From Synchiropus splendidus (lineage: Eukaryota; Chordata; Actinopteri; Syngnathiformes; Callionymidae), in the NCBI RefSeq assembly GCF_027744825.2, contig NC_071336.1, positions 12,153,001 to 12,217,000 of the forward strand: DNA of 64,000 nucleotides, written 5' to 3'. The translations under genes were made by a program, and so were the position numbers. The notes beneath the pieces were generated by a model. That model worked only from the letters and a program-made list of their open reading frames with translations, did not search any database and was not told where the DNA came from. Below, in pieces: positions 12,388 through 24,649 of this stretch. Every line of letters begins with the position of its first letter. Position 1 is the stretch's first letter.

Positions 12388-12686
12388 TTTATTTACAAGT
12401 GACTTTAAACAGTAACGCGCTATACAGTATTCACTTTATCAAGACAATGTGCAAATATTAAGTTTTGTAAAGTTGTCCTGTTTGTGGGTGGTGGAGGTGC
12501 CTGCTCCTGCAATGGCTCTCCATCACTGGCTTGTTCCGGGTCCTCCTCTTCGTATAACGGCCTCTCATCCTCCTCATTGTACTTGTCCCACGTTTTTGTG
12601 AAGGTAAGAAAGAATTTGGCCTTGGCCTTCTTGGATGGCAGCGGAGGTGACTGTGGAGCAGATTTGCTGTGCATTATCGTGCTGTA
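12388..12686 (-). CDS. Possible terminal exon of an unrecognised acidic protein
   Basis: On the minus strand, TTACAG at about 12,687-12,682 could be a 3' splice site. It opens a frame of about 87 codons that ends with a stop at 12,420. AATAAA follows at 12,393-12,388. The peptide is protein-like: a basic stretch (KKAKAK), then a strongly acidic one (NEEDERPLYEEEDPE), then a proline run (APPPP). I do not recognise the family, and no upstream exon was found. It could be the tail of a transposase-derived protein or a chance frame. The coordinates include the polyadenylation signal. Confidence 0.28.
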
Positions 12687-13279
12687 ACATGAGGTGATGG
12701 TCGCGGATTATTGTGCAGAAATTATTTTTGTATAATACAAACCAATTGTTTCAAATGCTGACCAAGTGGCTGGTTTCAGACAATCCTGAATGTGGATGTG
12801 GAGGTCCTGGGCTGGTGTGCTTACACGTGGTCTGTGTTTATGAGGCCGGTTGGATGTACTGCCAATATTTTTTTTCATTCTCAGATTTGTTGCTTTTTCG
12901 TATGTAATTTCATGTCCAATGTGTTAATACATTATGTCAAAATGTCAAAATAATGTAAAATATGAACTCAGTTTTTCAGCTTAGATATATATTATACAAT
13001 ATGTATTGAATCTGTTACATCTAACACTGGTTTTTCGTTTATTGGGTTGTGATCATGTAACCTAAACGACCTCCAGGTGTGGTAAATAAAAAACGTGTCC
13101 CAGTGATTTGGCAAATCACGCGGCAAAGCAAGAATGTCTGAGCTGTGTTTATGTCTGGTTCTGCTAATAGATATGAAGGTGAAAATCAAAACACTGGTCC
13201 TGTCATTCCACTTATTGCCTCTGCAGAGATTGATACACCTGGAGAACCAGCATGTGCTGCCAAATGATCGTCTTTTGTT

Positions 13280-13780
13280 CTCATGGTATGTTCTCGCTCG
13301 ATTGCTCCGTTCGCTTGTGAGCCTTTTTATCTCTCTGTTTTGCTCTGTGTTCATCTCCTCGTTCTGTCACCTTTGTCTCTCTTCTCACTCTATCTAGCTC
13401 TCCTATCGCTTGCTCCCTGTCATTAGCTCTGTGTTAGCTTCCTCGAGTGTTTGTGTTACTCGCTACTTTAGTTCAGCCTCTGTGCTAGTTTACTTTTGTA
13501 TTGGCCTCGTGAGGGTTATATCCGAGTGTTTCTCAGTTGTCCCCGTTTTCAGGCTTGTATTTCTTACACCTGCCTTCTGTTTCAGGTTTATCCCCTCCAT
13601 TCGTGTTCTCCCCGCTCCACTTCTGGTGTCGTCGACTTCAGTTTAGATTTCTGTCTGTGTATGATTTTGTGTTTGTTATAAATCTTGTGATTAACTGTTT
13701 ACCTCGCTTGTCCGAGTCCTCTGTGAGTTCAAAGTCATCTGCTCTTGGGTCACCTGGCTTAGCAGTCATGACAGGTCCCC
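13280..13780 (+). repeat. Pyrimidine-rich, LTR-like repeat
   Basis: A C/T-rich tract of several hundred bases ends in a TGGGTCACCTGG...TCATGACAGG phrase typical of the ends of fish Ty3/gypsy-type long terminal repeats. A similar ending is seen in reverse orientation near 28,010-28,060. No second LTR or internal gene is attached, so a solo or decayed LTR is the best reading. The ORFs across it are low-complexity Leu/Ser/Phe frames. Confidence 0.35.
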
Positions 13781-14109
13781 TTGCTTCCAAAACACAACCT
13801 CAAAATAGCCATAGAAATTTTATGTTCAGGTGATGAGCGAGCAGCTGCTAAATGTAACTTGTAATCTAACTTTCAAGTAACTACAGTAAGTCACTTTTTA
13901 CGGGCGTAATCAATAGTAGTTGGATTACTTTTGCACAGTAATTGGCAACTCTGGCCGTCAAATGGTGCTGTTTTTAAGTGGACCTTTATTTTAGGTTACT
14001 GATTAAGCCATTAGCAAAAATAAATAAAATAAAACATTTTTTTTCAACACAAGAAATTCTATGTGCAGCATTTAAACATTTCAGTTACGACACTACGACG
14101 TGCGTTCTA

Positions 14110-15523
14110 CTGCGACTTATGACTGGTGCTTGTCAAAACATTATTTACTATCCAAGATGCAAGTAATGAAATTCGCAACCAAGTCATTTCAGTGAAGGTG
14201 CAGTTACCATTGTCAGATGATTGCAGAGTTGGTCCTCAGCGGATGTTAAAGGACTTCCGCCTGTTGCTGCTTGATGCCCTTCCAGGTTTCAGGTATAACA
14301 GCAGGCTTGCACTCATATACTCGGCCAAAGTTCTCATTGAACTTCACCATCACATATTTCCAGTAGTGTGACACTTGAAGACTCTCATCTGGAGTAATAT
14401 TCCAGTCTGCAAAGATCTTGTATTTTTTTTGTAGCGATGCCACTGACCTTTTGTCTCCTGGCAGCGAAATTCTGTCTGACTGACCACTAGAGATGAACAA
14501 ATATCAGTCACCAGTTGTTTTATAAAACTGATTTTCACCCAGACCCGCAGGCCGATGCAGGGATGCCCAGTGTTCGTCGTGGCCATGGCCTCCTGCCTCA
14601 CATGGCGCACCACAAAATGGACATTTTTCACCACATCCAATGACTTTGAAGAGCTCGTTCTTAGGATTTACAGTGAGTCTTTTCAGTCTTGTTTCTATTC
14701 CCATGCTCTTAAATTCCTCCATGACCGTTTTGCTGACATCCTCAAGGCTCTCTGTGAGCCAATGAGCAAACTGTTCCTCATCAGCATTGTTAAAAATCAT
14801 GAACTCTCCAAGAGCAGTCTGGGCCATGACCAGTTTGTCATTGAGCTCAGCGTAAATATCTTGAATTAATTCCTTCAAACTCCCCCTCTTCCTTTCTTTG
14901 GCTTGCTCTATGGCTTCCTTGATGAAAGTTCTGCATTGCAGTGGAGGCTGAGAAGTGAGAGATGATTTTTTTTTTTTTATATAAAATAATTTTCATATTG
15001 CATAACATCTTGTTTTTAGCCAGGCATCTGTACGGGTCATTCAGCTGAATCAAATCTTCATGCATTTTTTGGAATTTCCTGGCCACAACTCCACTTTGTC
15101 CTGGGCAAACTGCGTTCTAACTTGCTGGCCACCTGTTTCAGAGCCGCAACATTGAAGCTCCTGCTTTGTCTGTTACTAACCAAGACAATCTGAGCCCTGT
15201 GGTGCTGTTTTGTGAGCATCCGACATGCCAATCTAGATCATCGCAGAAGACAAAAACAGCTGTTGATATCTGACACAAAAATGAGTATTGTGTGTCAAAT
15301 GACTCCACATCTCCACGGAGGTTTGCGACTGACACAGGTACTTTGAAATGGTCCATGTTTTTGCTTCCACAAGGCAGATACCAAGTCATTTCCACCATTC
15401 CACTTGAAATCTTTCTTGGACTGTTTCTGCACTCCATGTTGTGGTGAACAAAAATGTTATGATGTTGTTGGGAATGACTAAGTATCTTGTTAAGGACCTC
15501 TGACTTTGATATCGAGCAATCTC
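14110..15523 (-). pseudogene. Truncated, rearranged VLIG pseudogene
   Basis: Several minus-strand frames match copies 1 and 2 in collinear but gapped order. About 15,523-15,116 matches a segment well before the GTPase domain. It jumps directly to a short piece from the C-terminal half (about 15,114-15,010), and then, after another loss, to the C-terminal part with the Cys cluster (about 14,960-14,236). The whole GTPase domain is missing. Frameshifts split the C-terminal region at about 14,500 and 14,640, and a T run with AT-rich filler sits at 14,966-15,010. Homology to the copy 1 3' UTR continues to about 14,110. It cannot encode a GTPase. Its upstream side is cut off by gypsy-like sequence at 15,524. 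Confidence 0.88.
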
Positions 15524-15599
15524 TTCAAAAAACGTTAACGTGGGTCTCGACATGCCCAGTCGCGGGGCATAAAATTGCTCATTTTTGGTGGCGTGTCAG

Positions 15600-16130
15600 T
15601 GGGCTTCTGTGTAGAACCTTGTGTGCTCGGTCCGTGTGCGTGACAGTGTCCTCACAGTTGGTTGGTGGGATGACACGTTTAGCCTGGATCTCTCTGCGTT
15701 AACTGAGGCTGATCAGAAGGAGGTTCCTTATTCTGCACTCAGTGATTTAGGGTGCATCATTTCTCATGACATCCCCCAGTTAAATGAGATCCCGGTATTG
15801 TCACGTTTCGCCCTCAGATTAAGAAGCCGAAAAGGCGCATATTAATCAACTTCTGGATGCCCAGGTGATCAGAGAATGCGGCAGCCCATATGCTTTACCA
15901 ATTGTCCTGGTCTACAAGTCAGATGGAGGCCTATAGATGTGCACAGACTACTAGTTACTCAATGGTAAAACACAAATAGAAGCTTTCTGATTTCTCGGGT
16001 GGGAGCACCCACGTGTTGTCTCCGAGTTATGTGCATTCCTTGGTTTTGCCGGTTATTGTGGGCGCTTCATAGTGGGTTTTGCCAATCTGGCCTCCCCCAT
16101 AAACTTGTGGCAGAAGCGGTTACCCCAGCT
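15600..16130 (+). mobile_element. Decayed Ty3/gypsy retrotransposon pol fragment
   Basis: Broken plus-strand frames contain signature phrases of a gypsy reverse transcriptase: a QLLDAQVIREC segment followed by SPYALPIVLVYKSDGG (near 15,850-15,930), and later a FLGFAGYCGRF segment (near 16,030-16,070). Stops and frameshifts are frequent and the catalytic core between the two phrases is deleted. It abuts the truncated end of the VLIG pseudogene. Confidence 0.75.
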
Positions 16131-16414
16131 CAAAATATTGCGAAATATTGATGTCAGTAATAGTGCGAAAACAAGAACAGACACAAGTGATCCCGTTGCA
16201 GGTGTCACAGTGGGTAAAAGTTAGTTGGACTAAGATGTTTGGCATGCTAGAGCCTGACATATTCGGCCTCGACAAGGAGTCTGTATTTTTGTTGCCCTGA
16301 CCAGTGCAACATTTCATTTCAAAAATGGTTGAGAGTCCCACCACTGCTTCGTTGCACCCAACCAGAGGGGGTTATTTTCTAGTACAGGTACTTGCAGAAC
16401 TTTTTTTTTTAAAT

Positions 16415-16490
16415 AAAAGGGTGTGAAAAGTCGGCATATGCCAGCACAGGGGAAGAGGTTAGTTTGGCCTTCATAGCCACAAAGCACTGC
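16415..16490 (-). mobile_element. Gypsy RNase H-region fragment, opposite orientation
   Basis: On the minus strand a short frame reads FVAMKAKLTSSPVLAYADFS, the usual start of the gypsy RNase H segment. It is inverted relative to the neighbouring fragment, so the element was rearranged or two insertions are nested. Confidence 0.55.
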
Positions 16491-16619
16491 TCAACACCCA
16501 CGTGGGAGCAGTGACGTGGGCTGGCTAAACCAGTGCTCTGGCAGTGCAATTGTGTAGCGCAGTCCTTGGCGAGGCGTGGAGCGATGTCGCTCCAGAATGT
16601 GTAATTGCACATCTACTCA

Positions 16620-17100
16620 TTATTATTTTTTATTATTTCAGGCAAATTGATGCACATGAAGTCTTTTCTCTTACAAACAAAAACGATGTGAATAAAGTTA
16701 TCCTTTATTGTAAGTTGATCTACAGCATATTACTTTCTTTTCTTTAATGTTAACAAGGATGCAATTTTATGCAGACCTGTACTTATAATAATTAAAAGAC
16801 AAATTATACTATTTAGGCGCCACAGAAAATAATTGAACATTGGTGAGGATGGAGAGGAGAGAGAGTTTTGTATTTGTTTTTTGGTTGAAGGACCTTCTTT
16901 GTTGTCCACCTATTTTTCCTCTCTCCTTAAATCACACACGCTCGCTTCACTCACAGTCACACTTACTTTACTCAGAGTTTGAAAGAAAAAGAAACAGTGA
17001 CATAAAACCAGAACGCTATTATAGAAAGAACATAGTAAAAAAAAATAAAATTAATACATCGTGTTGCTATCGTGGGTTTATAATGACAAAAATGATCTAT
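16620..17100. other. Non-coding, probably relic VLIG 5' intron
   Basis: AT-rich, no protein-like frame. It lies between the gypsy debris and the relic first exon of the VLIG pseudogene. Confidence 0.4.
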
Positions 17101-17104
17101 CTAC

Positions 17105-17225
17105 CTTAATTCTGTGTCGTTCTCAAGCTTTGTTCTCAGTGGTGCACGGCAGATCTGCGGAGCTGTTTACTCTCATGTTCACTGTCTTCACAGCCCCATT
17201 TCCGAGAAACCGTCTGTTTCACAGA
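17105..17225 (-). promoter_or_regulatory. Relic first exon and promoter of the VLIG pseudogene
   Basis: On the minus strand, GTGCACC (near 17,145) and a GAGAACAAAGCTTGAGAA segment lead to ATTAAG|GTAGATAGATC, with the donor after 17105. The exon aligns well with the first exon of copy 2 (27,411-27,454), and its donor flank matches copy 1. The upstream sequence aligns with the copy 1 promoter, but the TATA box is replaced by GAGTAAAC and the GAAA array is broken. It is probably inactive. Confidence 0.6.
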
Positions 17226-17499
17226 AACAGCTATACTTCTGCATTTCTGTACCTTCCGGCATGCCTTTGTGAGCGAGGCTTCAAATGAGGATGTACCTTT
17301 ATTATTGTTTTGGTTATTGTTTTTTTGACAAACCAGGTGCAGCAATATGTTTTTAAATGTCCATGCATTATTATTATAGCGAGTTTCCACAACAACCACT
17401 CCACTGCCTGCTGGGTAACATGGTTTAACAAACCTTGATCAACACATCTCTCTTTTTAAAAAAAAAAAAAGTATATCTATATCTTTAAAAAGTATATCT

Positions 17500-18161
17500 C
17501 TTCAATAAATCATTTGTTTGCTTGTAGATGTTTAACCAATTTTTTCTGTGAAAAAATCCTTGCTGACACAAATACGTCCTTGCCAAGCCTTTTCGCCACA
17601 TAAATCTGAGACACCACGATGGTCCAACTTTAAAACCTTCTATCTTCTTTTCAGTGGCGATTGTTTTGGCTTTCATTCTGATCTGCACGGTGGAAACGCC
17701 TCGTCCGTCTGCTCGCTGTGAAAGTACCCAGTCTTCAAGAACATTTTCATGTTCGGGCCGTCTGATTTTATTACCTCTGAGAGCTTTTGTTGTCTTTTTG
17801 CATTGAGTCAGTTTGTCTCAGTTCGTCGTCTCCAACCAATTTGATTATGCCAAGCTTACGTGCAGCAGCTCTTTTTCCTTCTCCGACAGCTAGATCAATT
17901 GCTTTTAACTTAAGAGCTGCGTTGTGTGCATGACTGCGTGGGTTCTCCATGATTAGGGTATGTGCGTGAATAACTGACCTGAACAATTTATTGCCCGTCA
18001 ATTTGATCTGGTCCACTGTGACCTGCTCGGTAATTTCATTGATCCGTTGTGACCAGGCAAAAACGTATTGGCGGTATGAAGCGAGCCGTAAAAATCTACA
18101 CATAAGCCGCAAGGCTCAAAGCGTGAGAAAAAAGTTGTGGCTTATAGTCCGGAAAATACGG
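17500..18161 (-). mobile_element. Pogo/Tigger-like DNA transposon relic
   Basis: The right end reads, on the minus strand, CCGTATTTTCCGGACTATAAG next to a TA (18,162-18,163), a terminus common in fish genomes. Inside, broken minus-strand frames encode a helix-turn-helix type segment (AALKLKAIDLAVGEG, then RAAARKLGI). Further on they read KAKTIATEKKIEGFKVGPSW and a CQQGFF segment, resembling the DNA-binding half of Pogo-like transposases. Stops and frameshifts separate the parts. The DDE catalytic domain and the left terminus are missing. Confidence 0.7.
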
Positions 18162-19054
18162 TACTGTAGAAATGACTACAAATGTAATTTTGAAGAATTC
18201 GCCGCACATGTACTTTAATATGTACCAGTAATTTTCAGAGGTTATTGTTTATGTTTACAAAGCACAAGAGTCATTTTTACCTCTCCAAATTTACATGTAC
18301 TTTATATATAAAAGGTAAAAATAACTGACTTATGGAGAAAAGAATAACAGAATAAAAGAATAACACTTGTGAGTCATACATTTTATTCTGCATTATATCA
18401 TTATCTTTCAGGGCTGAATGATTTTTGAAAAAAAAAAAAAAAAAAGAATTGCCATTTATTTTGATAATTAATTGAAATTGATTCAGCGCGCTGTTGTTTT
18501 TTAATGCATGATGGAGGGATGTTTCCACTGTTTTATTCACTTGCTTACATCACATGCTTATATATTAAGATGAAATGAGACCAACTGCTGCATACATTGA
18601 TATGGATGGCATCTTTTTATTTAACTAGTGGACTGCAAAAAGAAAAAAAAATAAATGTAGAATATTGACTTCAAGCTTCTGAACATGTAATTGTCATAAA
18701 TGGTTGTAATTAACATAAATATTATCAGAGAAAGAATGGTAACTGCTGCTGTTTGGTCAGTAGATGGTGCTGTCACAAAGGAAGTCACAACGCGGTGCAT
18801 CCGTGGCTCCGGAAAGTTTTCTACTGTGCTCACGATGAGCTCCAGCTGGGATTTTGTTTATGTGATTTGAAAATCGCATTCTATTATATCGTGATGTTGA
18901 TTTGAATTATTAAAATTGTTCAGAACTATTGTTTGTCTTTAGTGAGGCTAAATGCTCTTCACATGGCTTGGATGGTCAAAGTGTCACAATACACCTCCAA
19001 GATAAATCTAAGATTTATTCTACTTGCCAGTAAGGTTAAAATGTACCACCTTGC
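18162..19054. other. Intergenic, no gene seen
   Basis: AT-rich sequence with an A run (18,428-18,445). No supported coding exon. Confidence 0.45.
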
Positions 19055-19260
19055 GGCTAGTGATGGGTCCATAAGGTATCATTAAACAGTACTGAATAGT
19101 TGATGAGGTCTAAATTTAGATGACACTGGCTTCGAGCAACGATTTCAATCGAGACTCACATCATTTCTATGCCAAGAGCACCATCTAGTGTCCTCTGAAA
19201 TTAGGACACTGTTTCATCAACCCTGCAACACTTCTTCATGATACCTCAAAGACCCATTCT
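19055..19260. repeat. hAT-like MITE family, copy A
   Basis: Starts GCTAGTGATGGGTCCATAAG and contains the phrases CACCATCTAGTGTCCTCTGAAATTAGGACACTGTTTCAT and ATCATTAAACAGTACTGAA. These recur near 47,400, 48,460 and 60,030. The CTAGTGATGGGTC terminus resembles hAT-type inverted repeats. Confidence 0.6.
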
Positions 19261-19480
19261 CTGTCGTGGCGCTTCTTCCATTGGCGTCAGCAACCCTATC
19301 TACCCATACTTTGATATTCAGAAACAGTTTTCCTAATATCATTAAGTACACCTTGAGCATTTTTTGTCGGCCAATCTCCTCTCTCTTTCTGAACAGGAGT
19401 ACACTAGCGGTGTAGCGATCCAGGTTGTAAATGGTGTCTCCCATGTTTCGTTGGCACGTTATCATGTTGAACAGCCCCTC
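19217..19480 (-). pseudogene. Possible hAT transposase C-terminal remnant
   Basis: An 82-codon minus-strand frame overlaps and follows the MITE-like repeat. A GDTI...LDRYTASVLLFRKR stretch is laid out like the conserved end of hAT transposases. It is too diverged to be sure; the link rests mostly on the adjacent hAT-like repeat. Confidence 0.25.
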
Positions 19481-19908
19481 AATGACCTATATCAGGGGAT
19501 AGGGTTAAAACAGTAGACAGAATTAAATACGTATTGCTGATTTATTTTGATTCCTCTCCAGTTAGCCACAGTGTGGTTAGCTGCAAGAAATGGAACCAAA
19601 AACCTTTTGTGATGTATTTACACTTTGCTAAATAACAGAAATGTTAATATTCTATTATCAATCTAAAACAAATTACATAATGAATATTGGTCTTTATTTT
19701 TAAATAAAAAAGTAAACTAAAAAGGCGCCTCTTGCTGTGGATGCTCATCTGTTGCTTCTGTAGCTTCAGTTTGCAGGGATGGCTGAGACCCCACTGCGGG
19801 TTTCTTGGACTTCTTCTTTGTCAAGTCAATAAATCAGTCAAAGAATATGTATTAAAAACACAGATCAGCACTCTTGCTATTTGAGTATACTGTTACAACA
19901 GATCATAC

Positions 19909-21255
19909 TTACTGTTTACGGTACATTTCCCTTGCATTCTTCTTCACAATGTGGCTGAGACAACGATGGAGAATTGGAAAAGATATATTGTTGCGATAGT
20001 AGTAGACATTTATTGAGTCAGTGAGGGTGTGCTCCATCAAGGCCAGGCATATTGACTGCATTAACACATGTGAGCCATCACAGACAAGCTTAACCGGTGG
20101 CTTGATGTTGTTTCTACCAATTTTCAACCCTCATAAAATATTGCACAGTTGTGGTGGTGTGGTCACAGGTGACATATGTGGCCACAGGCGAAGGTGATTA
20201 CTTTTTTTGCGGGAGCCTTACAACGAGTTACTAATATAAAACGGAGGCAAACCCTTCTCCCGATCCTTCACACTTCCTGTGGCATCTCGGTAAATGGTGT
20301 CCTCCTTATACCCCTTGTAGAAAAGAATAGCTTACCTGCTTGACTCTTGATGACTCAATTGGATAAGTACCCGCAGCAGAGTGATTGGTAAGAATCACAT
20401 GATGCAACTGTTGCAGGGTTTTTATTCTCATCAGTGTCTTTTCAGAATGTCTCGTTGTCAGTGTTGTTTTTTTTTTTTTTTTTTTTTTTTAACACCAGAT
20501 GACACTCAGTTGTCCTTGCAGGAAGGCTTTAATTAGACCGGTTAAGTGTCCCCCAGTTCAACCGGTCACCACTCCGACGTGTCGGGAATGCATGGTAAAT
20601 TTCAATGCTCCTTGTTGACCAAAGAAGCACACATTTTGGTTGAAGGATAACCTTTTGGACGACCTCATCTGGACAGTTGGTTTTGTGCTTTACCATCTTC
20701 TCCAGGCTGAGGAGCTCGATGGGACGTTGTCATCCCTCTTGCCAGACTTAAATACGTCCTCATCCAATTTGCCCAGCCATTCCAGGAACATAGTTCGAGG
20801 GGGAAGGTTCTCAAGGTGCTCTCCAACAGTCCTTCTGAGTTCGGCTCTGACTGAGCGACGCTTTAATTCATAGACAAAATGTCTTGCAATTCCTCCTTCA
20901 AAAAATGCCTGGGCCTTTAAGTCACTGTCATTGTCTATTGATACTGTGACACTGACAGGACAGTCCTGAAACATGTAGTGTCCCAGACACCAAAATGAAG
21001 GTGTTTTCCCACTGCAGCCTTTAATTTGTGCCTTTTGAAGGCGGAGCAGTGAGGATATACTGTCCTCAATCCTGCTCCAATGTCGTTTGTCCATTCAAGT
21101 CCAATGAACCCTTGTTCCTTTCTCTGCTTTTGTAGAAACATCCATTTATGTTTGTAGTTTGTAGAGTTTGTACTGTTTTCCTGAAAGACAAAAAAATAGA
21201 AAACACTGACAAATAGGTGTGTGTGTGTGTGTGCGTGTGCGGCCCATTCTTTCAC
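19909..21255 (-). pseudogene. Decayed gene of unknown, probably transposon-derived, family
   Basis: Three minus-strand frames look like parts of one broken protein. The first two (21,255-20,935 and 21,094-20,690) overlap and must be joined by a frameshift near 21,090. They give about 150 residues including IKGCSGKTPSFWCLGHYMFQ and ELKRRSVRAELRRTVGEH. The third (20,127-19,909) reads KPPVKLVCDGSHVLMQSICL and ILHRCLSHIVKKNA, with a transposase-like flavour. Between them, beyond a serine-rich end, lies a 24-base T run (20,467-20,490). I cannot name the family. There is no start, splice structure or intact frame. Confidence 0.35.
21212..21239. repeat. Short (TG)n microsatellite
   Basis: Alternating GT units with two C substitutions by direct reading. 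Confidence 0.9.
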
Positions 21256-24200
21256 AATTGTTTGTCAAAACAGTCTGCAGGCCTAGGTGCTTGATTTATA
21301 CACCTGTGGCCAGGCCATGTGAGTATGACAACTGATTCTGATCATTTTGATAGGTGAGCAAATGCTTTTGATCATATAGTGGATATTGTTAATAGTTTTT
21401 AAACTTTAAACTTGGGGCGAGCAGGAAAAATGCTGTTCTTATAGCCTCTATCTTGGACTGATTGTAATATATGTAGATGAAATGTTCTTCTTGCGACGAA
21501 GGGAAAGAGGGTCTTCTTCAGGTTATTCTAATTAACTTGTTACATTTCGTATCCATTAAATTTACATTATGAATTATAATCTCATGTAATCTCAGAGTCT
21601 AAATTTAATAGAACACCTCAAATTATATTCTGTTTCAAACTCACCAACAAGGAGCTGCTGCTTGAAATGAATATTGAATATTGTGGCAAAAATCAGTATC
21701 ACACTTTAAATCATCAGTGAGTGGGAGCGCCCTCACCAACTGAGCAAGTCTTCGTGTTTGAATGATCAAAAGGACCTGAGTGAAGGTGAATAAAGACAAA
21801 TATACTCATCTGTCAATCAGCATCATCGCAAGTGACAACACAGCTGACTTCAGGTTTGTTATGTGTTCACCGTGTGGCGCCCTGGGTGATGGAGTGCAAG
21901 TGTAGGTAGGGATACGAAATGCAGCCAAATTCAGTCCAACAACGCCACTTTGGGAATTTCAACGAGACACATCTAACCAGAGTTGTTATGGCCAATCCAA
22001 GTGCTGCGGCATTACATGATTCGTCACTCACCAGACTTGGGCACACGGCGATGCACCTGCCCGAATACAGGGCAGTCAAGGACGCAGTGTAGCTACTGGC
22101 AACATATCTATATGTCTATCCGTATATATTTAAAACCAGCCATGAGCTCACTAAAGTGTAAACCAGAGTCATGGGAGAGAGCAAGAGTTTAGCATCCATA
22201 CCATGGTACGACAGCGATCACACCAGCATCAGCACGATCAAATTTGTTGAACTGGTATGCCAAAACTCAAAGCCACTTGCCTGTGCAGACAGACATCTTA
22301 CAGGTGACCTGGAATCAAAACCGGGAACTCCGGAAGCGGAGAGAGAGCGAGCTGGCGGTGCTGAAGCGTCACTTAAATAGCCACAACGTCCCCTGGTGAC
22401 TGGTTGGCGAGTGCCACTTAACCCAGCCAGCACATTAACAGCCTGTCCATCTGCTACAACCCGCTGTCAACAAAGGCAGAGAAAGTTACACACATGTCTA
22501 GACTTCTCGATCATATGTTATTAGACCGCCGTTTTTTGTGTAACAGAAGCTTGCACAGCTGCACATTACCCCCAATATCCAGGTTGTATAGTCCTACTAA
22601 GAGGAATTTGAATTTCTCTCCTATTATCTAATGTAATCTAATGTAATCTAATCGTTGGACAGATGTTTAGCAATGACGTTCATGACTAAATGCTACGGGC
22701 AGAAGTCGTATCGACAGTGACCACACATATAATTGGCTGGATATTGTTAGTAATGTGTCTATGTTCATCACATGCGTGTTTACATCAATCCATATGTTTG
22801 CTGACTGCGTTCATTGTGGCTTGAAATGCTAGTGATCCCTTGGTCGTAAAGTGAAATACATGCATCTTACATTACAATGTTTTAACTAGCACCAGTCATA
22901 ACATTGTATGTCGCCGAACACAGAGAATAGAGACAGCTTTTGTTATTGTCTTGAAATGTCACCTGACCCATAATAAATGAGAAATACCTTGTGTTGAAAA
23001 AGAAAAGACAAAAAAAGTTTGCCGATAGCTAAAACATTGGTGCAAATGTAATTGAATGTATTTATTTAGTATTCCACTTACACATACTGTAATTACGTTG
23101 GGGAAGAAGTGTTTTGCAAGCTCTTTAGATGGCCTTGATAAAGTGCTTCTGGCAGACATCGACTCGTCAGATAACACGAGACGTGCCAGACGTAGGTTGG
23201 GCGTGGCTAAGAGGTGAAAATGAAGTCATGAAAAGTATTGTTTTGTTTACTGTGTGGACTTGAAAGTGTGGAGTTGCACTGTAGAAGATCTGCTTTCTAC
23301 CGGAATTGGTATTTTGTGATACAGATACAGTATGAAGAAAACATAAAAGATGCTCCTCTTTGAAACACATTGCAGTACATGAACAACAGGTGGTTGGACC
23401 TGGTGAATGCCAAGCTGGTTACATCACCCCAGAATAACAGGTTTCCAATCACCAGGTGTGTTTGTGTTGGTTGGTGTGGTATGGATGAATAATGGTTGCT
23501 AAACCATTACTCATCCTTGATTTGTATATGTTTATTCTCTCACTCTACAGGATGACTTAGGATGCAGGGAATGGTTCTCCTGCACCCACCAGTGTATCAC
23601 ACACAGACCCTACGCTGCACGAAAGATGGACACTAAATATTAGTTGTTAGCATATCTAAGGATGACGCCTGAATGGAATCTCAGAGTGGTAGCCGGATAG
23701 TTGTATAACAAAAGCGGTCTGGTATTTGTGCTTCCTTTCAATTCTAGACAATACTACAATAGGAAGTCCAACTCCTGGCATTGGGAGTTTTGGCTTCAGT
23801 GCAGCCACTCTCAACAGCTGAGCCAGCTTGCTTGGAAACGTGATGAAGGTGAGGTGAGAATCCAGCCTCATTTGTTTAGAAAGATGTACGTGCAAAATAA
23901 CAATTTGAATGCGAGGAAACACTTGAGATTTTACAACTGTGAAGAAATGATGAGTCTTGTTTTGCACAAATGTTTGTTGAGAACAAATATACGGAAGTAA
24001 AGAAGTCAATTGTAATTTTTGAACAAGTTAACTCGCTGTCAAAGATATTTACAGTACACAATGACAACTGTATCAGACCTAGAAAGTAGTACTAGAAACT
24101 ACTACTGTGAAATGAAAAAATGAAAAATATATTTAAAAAAAAATAAGCATCAATAAGCATCTTGGATTTTAGCGTTAAAAATGACAGTGATTATAACAGA

Positions 24201-24469
24201 GTTTATAAGATTAATTTTAGCCATAAATGTACATATAATTCTCCTTATAAAATAAATATAATAGAATTAGTAATTAATTATATTCACATTTAGCATAATA
24301 ATTATAATAATGCACAGAAACAGGTGTAGTGAAATTGGGGAGAAGAAAATATCACAGGCGCCTGTGTCTATGATGTTACCATTACAAAGTAATAATCTTG
24401 TAATATACCTCTGGAGCATCACCCCTGATTTTAGTTCAAGGGAAACGATTGCATTTATATCCTATATTC
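21256..24469. other. Intergenic, no gene seen
   Basis: Only short frames without splice support. The stretch includes a near-tandem AATCTAATGT repeat (22,628-22,650) and otherwise unremarkable sequence. A segment at 22,200-22,440 has higher GC but no recognisable product. Confidence 0.45.
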
Positions 24470-24605
24470 TTCTTTTCAGGCAATACACTTTTTTCCATGT
24501 CAGTGTTCGTCTTTCAAGTTCTCTTCAAGGTGGCACTGTTTTAGCATGGAGGGCGGGTAGGATGCAGAGGGGATGATCAGGGAGTGAGAAGGAGCAGGGT
24601 TTTCG
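24470..24605 (+). repeat. Partial copy of foldback repeat family (right end)
   Basis: TGTTCGTCTTTC, AGTTCTCTTCAAG, TGGCACTGTTTTA and GTCTGCATGTCATTTG occur in the same order and spacing as at 38,390-38,530. It is therefore a second, diverged copy of that repeat's end. Confidence 0.7.
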
Positions 24606-24649
24606 CTGTCTGCATGTCATTTGCAAATTGGTGTAACGTACAGTGTTCG

